Assembly (NCBI GenBank): GCA_943357175.1
Contig: CALRGE010000003.1
Location: 1-64,000 of the forward strand
Origin: Candidatus Peribacteria bacterium
GTDB taxonomy: Bacteria; Patescibacteriota; Gracilibacteria; UBA1369; 2-02-FULL-48-14
Length of the DNA stretch: 64,000 nt
Direction: 5' to 3'
Made by a program: the position numbers and the translations under genes. Under the pieces are notes generated by a model. That model searched no databases and was not told the origin of the DNA. It saw only the letters and a program-made list of their open reading frames with translations. Positions 1 to 9,419 of the stretch are shown here, piece by piece (position 1 is the first letter of the stretch; every line of letters begins with the position of its first letter).

Positions 1-275
1 TCCTTCTGCCATGTTTTTTCACTTTTACTGAACCGCAGACACAAGCCTTTTTTTAGACATAGATTCGTACATAAAAAGATAAACTCTATTTAACAGCTTA
101 CATAAGCCAAAACTAAACATAAATAGCAACCAGTTTTTCCCTATATCCCTGAAAAAACAACAGGAAAGCAGGTGCAGATTTTTCTTTACGTGTATAGTTT
201 TGTAAGATTCTCTTATCGTTACATAGTCGCGTTAACCAGAGAAGAAATTTTTAGTTTTAGAATTCTTATCAGGTT

Positions 276-300
276 CTTATCGTGACACAGTCACGATAAG
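276..300. repeat. Perfect inverted repeat CTTATCGTGAC-ACA-GTCACGATAAG (11-bp arms, 3-nt loop); degenerate direct copy at 212..235
   Basis: Read directly; the second arm is the exact reverse complement of the first. Confidence 0.85.
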
Positions 301-337
301 GGATTTGAGTAGTTTTAGTGTCATCTTCTTTAGCGTA

Positions 338-365
338 TAGACAAATCTCAAATTTAACGTATAAT
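338..365 (+). promoter_or_regulatory. Putative sigma70-type promoter TAGACA-16-TATAAT upstream of ORF 387
   Basis: Consensus-like hexamers with 16-nt spacing, about 22 nt before the ATG. Confidence 0.5.
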
Positions 366-386
366 CACTTCAACTTATCCTAAAAA

Positions 387-1202
387 ATGTCAGAAATAGA
401 AAGTAAAGTACCAGTGTCGGAAGTGAACATAATCAGCCCCGAGCAGATTCCAACTTTGATTCGTAGTAATCAGGATCTTGTAAATATTTGGGTGAATGAA
501 ACTGTGAGAAAATCTTCTCCATACGTTTTAATAAGAAAAGTGCTCATGAAGAAATTGGCACAGGGAATACCTGCAATAACAGATTTTGATGCGCTGAATG
601 TAATGATGGATTTTTTCTACAGCGGTAATTCTGATCACGAAAGTTTTTTGGGGATTGCAAAAGCTTCAAAACTTGTAGAAACCTGCAGACCCTCATACAA
701 ATTTATGTATAATAATTGGGAAGCTGGAGATAAAGAAAAAGCATCGTGGGAATTTGTGCAGGAAAGGCTTTTAAGAAAAGACAACCTAGCGAAAGCAATT
801 AGTCTACCAAAAAGTCTTCTGTTTGGTTTAGATGAAACTGGAAATCCACTTGTGGCAAATGGAGGTGTAGAGCCAATTATGAAGAGAATGAATTATTCAG
901 ACTCTAGAAATGCTGTTATAAAAAAAGGTTGGGAATTATTCCCATATAAAGAGCCTTACGAAAAATCTTCTGAAATAATTAAATATGAGAAATTTACCGG
1001 CGAACCTTTAGTTGGATCTTACGGTAGAAATATATATAGATCGTCATGGCTGGAGAGTGGAGCCGATCCTGGAATTTTCGCTCGCGTTTCGAACTTCAAT
1101 CCGTACTATCAGCGTTCCTACGTGGACTATGCCTATGCGTACTTTGGGTCCCTTGAGTACGGCTATCGTGGCGTTCGGGGCCTGCTAAGGGCGAAAGCTT
1201 AG
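387..1202 (+). CDS. Hypothetical protein with C-type-lectin-like C-terminus; candidate DGR target protein
   Basis: Complete ORF; C-terminus SSWLESG...ARVSNFNPYYQRSYVDYAYAYFGSLEYGYRGVRGLLRAKA; GC content jumps in the last ~120 nt. Confidence 0.7.
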   Translation: MSEIESKVPVSEVNIISPEQIPTLIRSNQDLVNIWVNETVRKSSPYVLIRKVLMKKLAQGIPAITDFDALNVMMDFFYSGNSDHESFLGIAKASKLVETCRPSYKFMYNNWEAGDKEKASWEFVQERLLRKDNLAKAISLPKSLLFGLDETGNPLVANGGVEPIMKRMNYSDSRNAVIKKGWELFPYKEPYEKSSEIIKYEKFTGEPLVGSYGRNIYRSSWLESGADPGIFARVSNFNPYYQRSYVDYAYAYFGSLEYGYRGVRGLLRAKA

Positions 1203-1313
1203 TATTTAAGCTTTAAATTTTCTTAAACTTTAACTTTTAATTTAAAATTTCCAGAAACGCTTGATCGAATTAAGATTCCTCACTAGAATACCCACACATT
1301 AAGCCAAAAAAAC

Positions 1314-2282
1314 ATGCTCTCCCCAGAAATCATTGCCTCACAGATCCCACATGTTCTGAAAGGCACAAATTTTACGAATCTCGGTAACTATTACGAAGGT
1401 AAGGTTCGAGATAATTACACTCAAGGTGACAAAAGAATTTTGGTCACCACGGACCGTCTTTCCGCTTTCGACAGTATTATCGCCCTGATTCCTTTTAAAG
1501 GTCAGGTTTTAAATGCGATGACAAAATTCTGGTTTGAAAAAACTAAAGATATTTGCCCGAATTATATAATGGAATACCCTGATCCAAACGTGATTGTGGG
1601 GAAGGAATGCAAACCAATAATGGTTGAAATGATTGTGCGTGGGTACATTACAGGTAGCACAACAACTTCAGCTTGGTATAACTATGAAAAAGGTGTTCGA
1701 AATTTCTGCGGCAATGAACTACCTGATGGCATGATTAAGAACCAAAGGCTTCCGATGCCAATTATCACTCCAACAACAAAAGCTGCTCACGGTGAGCATG
1801 ATAAGAATATAACTCCTGCCGAGATTGTTTCTACAGGTCTACTTTCTCAAGAAGATTGGAATAAACTTTCTCATTACGCGCTCGCTCTTTATATGCGAGG
1901 TGTTGAAATTGCCGCCGCAAACGGAGTAATTTTGGTTGATACTAAATACGAATTTGGAAAAACTGCCGATGGAGAAATTGTTGTCATCGATGAAATTCAC
2001 ACGCCAGATTCCTCAAGATATTGGATTGCTGAAACCTATGCTGACAGAATGAAAGAAGGGAAGGAACCTGACAACATCAATAAAGAATTCCTTCGACTTT
2101 GGCTTTCAAACCAAGGATATATGGGCGAGGGAGAAATGCCTGCAATTCCTGAAGAAATTATTGTTGAAACAACTCAGAAATACATCCAGGCTTTCGAGCT
2201 AATCACAGGCCAGGAATTCAAAGGTGAAGAAGGCGATCCATTGCCAAGAATCACAAAAAATTTAGAATCTTATTCAATTTAA
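1314..2282 (+). CDS. purC: Phosphoribosylaminoimidazole-succinocarboxamide synthase
   Basis: YEGKVRDNY, TDRLSAFD and MVEMIVRGYITGS motifs; followed by purE and purB. Confidence 0.95.
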   Translation: MLSPEIIASQIPHVLKGTNFTNLGNYYEGKVRDNYTQGDKRILVTTDRLSAFDSIIALIPFKGQVLNAMTKFWFEKTKDICPNYIMEYPDPNVIVGKECKPIMVEMIVRGYITGSTTTSAWYNYEKGVRNFCGNELPDGMIKNQRLPMPIITPTTKAAHGEHDKNITPAEIVSTGLLSQEDWNKLSHYALALYMRGVEIAAANGVILVDTKYEFGKTADGEIVVIDEIHTPDSSRYWIAETYADRMKEGKEPDNINKEFLRLWLSNQGYMGEGEMPAIPEEIIVETTQKYIQAFELITGQEFKGEEGDPLPRITKNLESYSI

Positions 2283-2283
2283 T

Positions 2284-2739
2284 ATGTTTGTACCATTTAT
2301 TTTAGGATCAAAAGTTGATAACGACCACGCAATGAAAATTGCAAAAACTCTCGAAGAGTTTGGCGTTCCTTACAAAATTCACGTTTCTTCGGCACACAAA
2401 GTTCCTGAAAAAACTTTAGCTATAATTGATTCATATAATAAATCAGGTGATAAAATTGTATTTATCACAATAGCCGGTCGTTCAAATGCACTTTCTGGAG
2501 TGGTTTCAGGAAATACTAATTACCCAGTAATTGCCTGCCCACCATTTAGTGATAAAGCTGATTATTTAATTAATATTCATTCTTCAATACAAATGCCCAG
2601 CGAAACACCAGCAATGACTGTGGTTGATACTCAAAATGCAGCAATGGCAGCTTTAAAAATTCTTGCTTTAACAGATGAAGGTCTAACTGAAAAAATTAAA
2701 ACTCATATTCAATCAGTAAAAGATTCATTCGATGCTTAA
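2284..2739 (+). CDS. purE: 5-(carboxyamino)imidazole ribonucleotide mutase, PurE family
   Basis: GSKVDNDHAMKIAKTLEEFGVPYKIHVSSAHK...AGRSNALSGVV. Confidence 0.93.
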   Translation: MFVPFILGSKVDNDHAMKIAKTLEEFGVPYKIHVSSAHKVPEKTLAIIDSYNKSGDKIVFITIAGRSNALSGVVSGNTNYPVIACPPFSDKADYLINIHSSIQMPSETPAMTVVDTQNAAMAALKILALTDEGLTEKIKTHIQSVKDSFDA

Positions 2740-4072
2740 TTCTATTTCCCCATTAGACGGCCGATATATTGGAAAAGTTTCTGAACTTGTTGATTACTTT
2801 TCCGAAGCCGCTCTAATAAAAAATAGAATTGCGATTGAAGTTGAATGGTTAATTTTTATCTGCAATAAATTGAAATTGGAGGGAACTATTGTCCTTCACG
2901 AAACAGAAATCGAATCACTGAGAAAACTTTATTTAGATTTTCAGAATGATTTTGCAGAAGAAATTAAAGAAATCGAAAAAACTACTAAGCATGATGTAAA
3001 GGCTGTTGAATATTTCCTACGAAAAGCCTTAAAAGTTTTAAAAAAAGAAGAACTGATTCCATTTTTGCATTTTGCCTGCACCTCTGAGGATATAAATAAT
3101 CTTGCATATGCCACGATGGTTAAAGGCGGACTTACAAAAGTAATTATTCCAAATATTGATGAAATTCTTGGTGTTCTACAAAAACTCGCATTCGAAAATC
3201 AGGAAATTCCAATGCTTTCTCACACTCACGGCCAGGCAGCTAGCCCAACAACAGTTGGAAAGGAATTTAAGAATTTTGGTGCTCGATTATTCAGACAAAT
3301 TGAAACTCTAAAAAAACTCGAAATTTTCGGAAAAATGAATGGCGCAACAGGCAATTTCAATGCACATTGCGTGGCATACCCTGAAATTGACTGGATGAAG
3401 GCATCGATGGAATTTGTGGAAGGTCTTGGCTTTAAATGGCAAAAACTGACTACTCAGATTGAACCGCATGATTATCTCGCTGAAATTTTCGACTCAATCA
3501 AACGAATCAATGTTATTTTGATTGATCTTGATCGCGACATTTGGTCTTACGTTTCATTCGGATATTTCAAACAAAAAACTGTGGCAGGCGAGGTTGGTTC
3601 ATCAACAATGCCTCACAAAGTGAACCCTATCGATTTCGAAAACAGCGAAGGAAATCTTGGTCTCGCAAATAGCTTTTTAAATCATCTTTCTGAGAAACTT
3701 CCGGTTTCAAGAATGCAGAGGGATCTTACAGATAGCACGGTTTTAAGAAATATCGGAGTGGCTTTTGGCTACTCACTACTCGCTTACAAAAGCACAATAA
3801 CCGGCCTCGGAAAACTTGAAATCAATAAGGAAAAAATCTCAGAAGATCTAGAAAATAACTGGGCAATTTTGACTGAAGCAATTCAAACTGTGATGAGAAG
3901 ATTCGGAATTGAAGATGCTTATGAGAAATTGAAAGAGCTGAGCCGCGGCAAGGAAATAACAAAAGAAAAGATTCATGACTTTGTGCAAGCCCTTGATATA
4001 CCCGATGAGCAAAAAAATCGCTTGCTTAAGCTGACTCCTAGCTCGTACATTGGATTGGCAAATAAATTTTAA
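2732..4072 (+). CDS. purB: Adenylosuccinate lyase
   Basis: SPLDGRY start, TSEDINN, GSSTMPHKVNPIDFEN fumarase/ASL signature. Confidence 0.95.
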   Translation: MLNSISPLDGRYIGKVSELVDYFSEAALIKNRIAIEVEWLIFICNKLKLEGTIVLHETEIESLRKLYLDFQNDFAEEIKEIEKTTKHDVKAVEYFLRKALKVLKKEELIPFLHFACTSEDINNLAYATMVKGGLTKVIIPNIDEILGVLQKLAFENQEIPMLSHTHGQAASPTTVGKEFKNFGARLFRQIETLKKLEIFGKMNGATGNFNAHCVAYPEIDWMKASMEFVEGLGFKWQKLTTQIEPHDYLAEIFDSIKRINVILIDLDRDIWSYVSFGYFKQKTVAGEVGSSTMPHKVNPIDFENSEGNLGLANSFLNHLSEKLPVSRMQRDLTDSTVLRNIGVAFGYSLLAYKSTITGLGKLEINKEKISEDLENNWAILTEAIQTVMRRFGIEDAYEKLKELSRGKEITKEKIHDFVQALDIPDEQKNRLLKLTPSSYIGLANKF

Positions 4073-4082
4073 CACGCACGTA

Positions 4083-4700
4083 ATGATTCTCTCAGATCGC
4101 GATATTCGAAAGCAAATTGCCGAAGGCCGAATTGAAGTTGATTCACCTTTAGCTGACCATGACCAAAATATTCACGCCTCAAGCATGGATATGCGCCTTG
4201 GTAAATTTTTCAAAGTGTATGAACATACAAAGTTCGCAGTTCTTGATCCAATCAAAGCGGAATCATTCAAAGATTTAACAAAATTAATAGAAATTACAGA
4301 TCCAGGTGAACCTTTCATTGTTCACCCTGGTGATTTCGTTTTGGGCGTTACAATTGAAAAAATCAAACTACCTGACAATATTGTTGCACGTGTTGAAGGC
4401 CGAAGTTCTCTTGGCCGTCTTGGCATTATCGTTCATTCAACAGCAGGTTTCATCGATGCTGGTTTCGAAGGAACAATCACTCTCGAAATTTCAAACATGA
4501 ATCGAGTGCCAGTTGCTTTATACCCAGGAATGCGAGTTTGCCAGTTAGCATTTGAAGAAATGAGCTCTCCTGCAGACGTTCCATACAACAAGAAAAAATC
4601 CGCAAAATACCAGAATCAGGAACTCCCAGAAGAAAGCCGTCTTTCTATCGACCCTGAGTTTAACAAGGTGATAAGCGGGCTTTATTCAACTAAGTATTGA
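4083..4700 (+). CDS. dcd: dCTP deaminase
   Basis: MILSDRDI start, VEGRSSLGRLGI and TAGFIDAGFEGTITLE motifs; start moved from 4050 to ATG 4083. Confidence 0.92.
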   Translation: MILSDRDIRKQIAEGRIEVDSPLADHDQNIHASSMDMRLGKFFKVYEHTKFAVLDPIKAESFKDLTKLIEITDPGEPFIVHPGDFVLGVTIEKIKLPDNIVARVEGRSSLGRLGIIVHSTAGFIDAGFEGTITLEISNMNRVPVALYPGMRVCQLAFEEMSSPADVPYNKKKSAKYQNQELPEESRLSIDPEFNKVISGLYSTKY

Positions 4701-6214
4701 GCCGCAAAAGCATCTAGCTCTCGCCACTGAGTTTCAAACCCAGGTATATGGGCCTTTTCAGCAGGTCCGTGTGGACCGAATCCAACTCCACCAAATACAA
4801 CAGCCCTCGCAATTGGTTGTCCAGTGTGAGTGTGCCCATCACATGAATGGATAAAGGCGGAGCCATCGTTAAAGAAAACTTTTACAGCAGATTTTGCTTG
4901 CTCGCCTGTAACATCTTCGAATGAATTTCTAAGTTTTCCTAAATGATGGTTGCTTTGATCACAAACCCATCCACTTCTTTCTGTTGAAATATCAACTTTT
5001 CCTCTAAATCTAGCAACGCCGTTCCTCATTCTTTTTACAGAATCTGTAACTAACGCCGCATGAATAGGAGCCTCTCGCATTTCAATCCCAGCTCGTAACA
5101 TTGTTCCACGTTCAATGTCACCAAAATTTATAACTTCAACTTTACCCGCACCTGCCAAAACACTTTCAGCAATTTTTTGTCCGTATCCATCGTTATTTCT
5201 GTGAGCGATTTCAATTGTAGATGTAGAACTAATTGTATTGTAATTATTTACTCCCTGACCAACTGAAAATCTTAAAAGTTGAAAATCATTTAATTGTTCT
5301 CCAAGTAAATCTACTCGTTTTAATGCCTCTTCAATTGGCGTCGATTGACTAGGTTTTGATTGAGCAGAGTGCGTAGTATTCAAGTCATTTGTACTTAGTC
5401 TCAAAAAACCGTGAGAACTAGCTCCCGGATCAAGCCTGGCTCTGTAATCAATAAATGGCGCTGCAAAAGTAGTTCCAACTCCATCTTTAGAATTAGCAGC
5501 GGCAAGTCTTTGTCTAAATCCACTCATAAGATGGTTAACATTCATTAAAACTGAAATAGACTGCTCGTTATTTCTATTACTTAAATCTTTGCTGATTTCA
5601 TATCTTCTGAGACCATAATTACTATCTCGAATTGTGGAAGTCACAAGTTCATCAGGATTAGTCATTTCGCCTGTTCGTTCTCCAATAATTGCAAATTCAA
5701 TATCTGCAGCATATTTATCTTCTAAAAATTTACGAGCTGTGTATGTGTTGTGACCAAGTGCTGAATCATTTTCTTCAGTAAAAGAAAGCATCAGCATAAA
5801 AGGCGGCTTCTTTCCACCTGCTAATTGTTGAGTTCTCATCCATTCCAAGAAAACTGAATCAACTCCGAGCATGTCCGTTGTTCCTCTACCGTGAATAAAA
5901 TCTCCTTCTACTCTTGCAGTGAATTGATCAGGTTTTTGAACATCAACAACGTCCATGTGTCCAACTAACGCAATCTTCGCAAGCATTTTCCCATCCTGAA
6001 CCATTTCAGGAAAAGTGAGAATTAGAAATGGACAAGGATTTTCTGCACTTTCCTTCATTTCAATGACTTCCAAACCTGCACTTCTTGCTCTTTCAACAAC
6101 AAAATCTCTTCTTTTATAAAGACCATTTAAATCGATTTTATTATCCGGCACAGTTACTCCACCCATTGGGACAAGGGCTTTAATATCTTCAATAACATTA
6201 TCAATGTGTTCCAT
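4682..6214 (-). CDS. M20-family metallopeptidase/deacylase
   Basis: GHMDVVD...GRGTTDMLGVD...SFTEEND metal-site motifs. Confidence 0.8.
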   Translation of the reverse strand: MEHIDNVIEDIKALVPMGGVTVPDNKIDLNGLYKRRDFVVERARSAGLEVIEMKESAENPCPFLILTFPEMVQDGKMLAKIALVGHMDVVDVQKPDQFTARVEGDFIHGRGTTDMLGVDSVFLEWMRTQQLAGGKKPPFMLMLSFTEENDSALGHNTYTARKFLEDKYAADIEFAIIGERTGEMTNPDELVTSTIRDSNYGLRRYEISKDLSNRNNEQSISVLMNVNHLMSGFRQRLAAANSKDGVGTTFAAPFIDYRARLDPGASSHGFLRLSTNDLNTTHSAQSKPSQSTPIEEALKRVDLLGEQLNDFQLLRFSVGQGVNNYNTISSTSTIEIAHRNNDGYGQKIAESVLAGAGKVEVINFGDIERGTMLRAGIEMREAPIHAALVTDSVKRMRNGVARFRGKVDISTERSGWVCDQSNHHLGKLRNSFEDVTGEQAKSAVKVFFNDGSAFIHSCDGHTHTGQPIARAVVFGGVGFGPHGPAEKAHIPGFETQWRELDAFAAQYLVE

Positions 6215-6217
6215 AAA

Positions 6218-7876
6218 TTATTGTTTAAGTTCTTTTGCCAAGCCTAGTAAATAAGAGATGAATGGTTGATCTACACCTGGTAGGCCTGGTAAATCTTTTT
6301 CAATTTCTGAAAGCTCTATCGTCATACCTTTTCTAGTTCTATCAAGCAACTCATGTTGATAAGCATTATCCGGTAATGCCCTGCTTGTACTCCTATCTGT
6401 ATTCATTCCGTATTTTTCACCAACTTCACTACGTAATCTTTCAGCAGGCGTTTGCAATTTCCCATCTGCAATATCAATTATTAATTGCAAATCTTCAGTT
6501 CTATCCATCGCCACAGCTAGCTCTCTTAATTCATTCAAAATAATTTTCAATGATGACCTTGCTGACATCTCACTATTTTTTGGCAAAAATCTAACTCTTG
6601 CATCTAAGCCTTTTAATAAAACCGCCTCTTCATTTCCTCTTGTTCTTCCTAAATTTTGCTCATCATATCTCAGGCCATCAAGGATTTTTGGACTTTCAGA
6701 AATCCATATAAACAGAAGCTCTTGGAAGGTATGAAACGCTTTTATATATTTATAAGGGCTCATAGAATCTGCATCGCCATTTGCTTCAAAGTAGAATGGG
6801 GTTTCTCCAACTCGATTCTCTACACGATTTTTTGGTCCTGCAATCACGGCAGCAATTTCCTTTTGCCTCCATGCTTCAATTTTCTTCCAATCAGGATCAT
6901 TTTGTAGCGGATTTTCAGAAGAATTTGGCCCGAATTTATAGCTTGCAGTTAATGCTTCTCGTAGAAAATTTTCATCTTTTTTCTCAAGTGAAGAGTCAAC
7001 GAATTTATCAAATTTTTCTCCTGATCCATTTATAGTTTGAGCCCTCACTGGTAACCAAATGGCTCTGCTTGAAGGCAATGTCCCATCTGCCGCCCAACCT
7101 CTCATTGTTTCTTCATAGCTCTCAATATTATCCCATAATGTTGAGACATCCATGTCAGTCCTGCCTCTCCAAACTAGAAAAAGTCTTGCACTATCATAAG
7201 GTGTTAATACTGATGTATTTGAGCTTTCACTGTTAGGACTGGATGCGTAATAAAACGGCGAACTTGTTCCCAACGCGTGATACAGAGGACTACCAACCAA
7301 TCTATCCATCCCAGCCATTCTGATCATTTTGTTTGAGTAATCACGCTCTGAGCTATGCCTAGCTCTCCATGGTAGAGATAAGTTGTAGTGATCACCCATT
7401 GCATCTGCAACTTTGTCACCGTTTTTTGCTGCTTGAAAGGCGTAGTAAACTTGTTTATCAAAAGGGACATTTGTTGAAACATCAGCGCTTGTAACATTTG
7501 ATGGTCTCCACGCCGCCCCATGCAAAGTATGTAAATTTCTACCTTCCATATCACTAAAATTTTGAATTGCCTCATCTATAATAATTGACATTAATCTTTG
7601 AGCGGCAGCAGTACTTCTTGGGTGACTAAGAGGAGGTGGATTTCCTTCAATTGTAAGTGCAGTAACATCTGGAGTTATAAAACTCAAAACTTCTTTTGCT
7701 CTCTCACCAAAACTATTCTGAATATATTCCATGCACGCATCAGTAGGCGACTTACCTCCAATGTCATGAACAACATCTAAATTACTATCAATAACAATCG
7801 CCTCAGTTTCTGCCCCTAAACGAGGCTCATGTTTCGTGGCTTCTTCTACAACATAATCAATTCGTTTTTTATCCAT
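6218..7876 (-). CDS. Divergent glutamate-cysteine ligase-like (GCS2/carboxylate-amine ligase) protein
   Basis: N-terminal RLGAETEAIVID, GDHYNLSLPW (GCS-like HxNxS block), DARVRFLP. Confidence 0.6.
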   Translation of the reverse strand: MDKKRIDYVVEEATKHEPRLGAETEAIVIDSNLDVVHDIGGKSPTDACMEYIQNSFGERAKEVLSFITPDVTALTIEGNPPPLSHPRSTAAAQRLMSIIIDEAIQNFSDMEGRNLHTLHGAAWRPSNVTSADVSTNVPFDKQVYYAFQAAKNGDKVADAMGDHYNLSLPWRARHSSERDYSNKMIRMAGMDRLVGSPLYHALGTSSPFYYASSPNSESSNTSVLTPYDSARLFLVWRGRTDMDVSTLWDNIESYEETMRGWAADGTLPSSRAIWLPVRAQTINGSGEKFDKFVDSSLEKKDENFLREALTASYKFGPNSSENPLQNDPDWKKIEAWRQKEIAAVIAGPKNRVENRVGETPFYFEANGDADSMSPYKYIKAFHTFQELLFIWISESPKILDGLRYDEQNLGRTRGNEEAVLLKGLDARVRFLPKNSEMSARSSLKIILNELRELAVAMDRTEDLQLIIDIADGKLQTPAERLRSEVGEKYGMNTDRSTSRALPDNAYQHELLDRTRKGMTIELSEIEKDLPGLPGVDQPFISYLLGLAKELKQ

Positions 7877-9245
7877 TTGCGTTTTCTAGTAATTTTCTAA
7901 CAACATCTCCGACCCTTCTAATTTCTTTCTCAGTTGAAGCCGCGGTAAATCTTGCCAATAAATTTGCCCCTTCCGGTCTAAACATTTCACCGGGAGCAAC
8001 CATTAATTTATGCTCATTTGCAAGAATACTCATTGCTTCTTGTGTTCCGGAAACAGGTCTACCATTTTTATCACGAACCAATGGCTGACCATCTGGTCCC
8101 ACCAAAGCACCAGTTCCGTAAAATGAATCTCCAATTTGGAAGGGAATTTGAGACGACAACTGCTCATCCATGAGATTTCTTGCTGCATTAATTGCTATAT
8201 ATCTTTTACCCATAGCCGCATGTATTCCACGTGGATCTGACCATAGAGCATAAGCAGTATTAGCTTCATCACCTCTTGTGTAGGCATTCCAATTTCCCTT
8301 TACTTTCCTTGCTGCAGCCATATATGATTTTGCCATTTCATCGTGGCCCTGAGGTGCAAGCCAAAGCATAGTGGCTGTCTTTTTCTGTGAATCTGTTACT
8401 TTCGTTTCTCCGACTAAAACTGAAATTTTCCCAAGCACTTCTGGAGGCAATTTTTGCAAATCCTTCAGTCCTAAAATATCAACTCCATTACGAGCAATCG
8501 GAGAATAGAATGCATCTATGTTGAAGAACACATTATATTCAGCACAAATTTCTGCAATTTCGACTATTGTTTCTTTTGAAACTCCAAGACCAGTAGGATT
8601 ACTTGGTTGAATTGTATTAACACCCATCAGTCTCAATGTCGAATCATTTTTAACAAACTCAATCGCTTCTCTGACTCCATCTGGACTTTGCAAAAGACCA
8701 TGACCATCTGTTGTAGGAGAGTAAACCAATTGAATACCGATTTCTTGTGCAGAATCTTGATAACCTGACCAAGTTAGTGGGTCAACAATCATAGTTGGTT
8801 TTGCTCTAACTCCAGTTTCCGCATCAATTTTTTCAGATTTTTGTCTTACTGCAGTTAAAAAAGAATTTATCGCAGCTCTACCTGAAATTGTTGACATCCC
8901 CTGGTATGACGTCGTAATTCCTAAGCCATTCCTAGCTATTAAATCAACAACCTTTGGATACTCTGCAGCATAATTTTGTGGCAAATCATAAACCCCCGGA
9001 TTTTTTGGATCAGCTTCAATTCCAGTCAATTTACCAATATCTCTTCTGTATTCTTTAAATGCTGGATCCAAATCTTCACCAACTAATGAAATATCTCCTG
9101 CAGATTGATCAATAATATCACCACCCAATTTTTGTGCAGCCGCTTTCATCTCCTGCAAACTCGCTCCCTTATAAGGTCTCCCCAAAACCGGCCTTTTCAA
9201 TGCATCGTTTCCTGAAACAAATTCTTCCATTGAGGGCTTATTCAT
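7869..9245 (-). CDS. Class I/II pyridoxal-phosphate aminotransferase-like enzyme
   Basis: QPSNPTGLGVS motif, VGETKVTDSQKKT candidate PLP-lysine block; overlaps the next gene. Confidence 0.7.
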   Translation of the reverse strand: MNKPSMEEFVSGNDALKRPVLGRPYKGASLQEMKAAAQKLGGDIIDQSAGDISLVGEDLDPAFKEYRRDIGKLTGIEADPKNPGVYDLPQNYAAEYPKVVDLIARNGLGITTSYQGMSTISGRAAINSFLTAVRQKSEKIDAETGVRAKPTMIVDPLTWSGYQDSAQEIGIQLVYSPTTDGHGLLQSPDGVREAIEFVKNDSTLRLMGVNTIQPSNPTGLGVSKETIVEIAEICAEYNVFFNIDAFYSPIARNGVDILGLKDLQKLPPEVLGKISVLVGETKVTDSQKKTATMLWLAPQGHDEMAKSYMAAARKVKGNWNAYTRGDEANTAYALWSDPRGIHAAMGKRYIAINAARNLMDEQLSSQIPFQIGDSFYGTGALVGPDGQPLVRDKNGRPVSGTQEAMSILANEHKLMVAPGEMFRPEGANLLARFTAASTEKEIRRVGDVVRKLLENANG

Positions 9246-9419
9246 ATTTTATGATTAACAAAATAAGACAACAAATTATCCTCTTGTCACAAGCAAGTAA
9301 ATTCAATTCCGGCTTTTGTGCTTGACGATTGTGGCGAAATCTTAGCTTCATAGCTTATATGTGGCTTGATGAGCCGAATAAGTACGAGTAGAATTCGCTG
9401 GAAAATAAATTTAAAAAAT

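Noticed and set aside
1-386. DGR template repeat upstream of ORF 387
   Set aside because: Inspected by eye; no segment matches the variable region allowing A substitutions, so it must be outside the window if it exists
3848-4075. Minus-strand ORF of 75 aa over the 3' end of purB
   Set aside because: Antisense to a confident conserved gene; no recognisable motif
6656-7035. Plus-strand ORFs 6656..6907 and 6781..7035
   Set aside because: Antisense to the GCS-like gene; low-complexity frame translations
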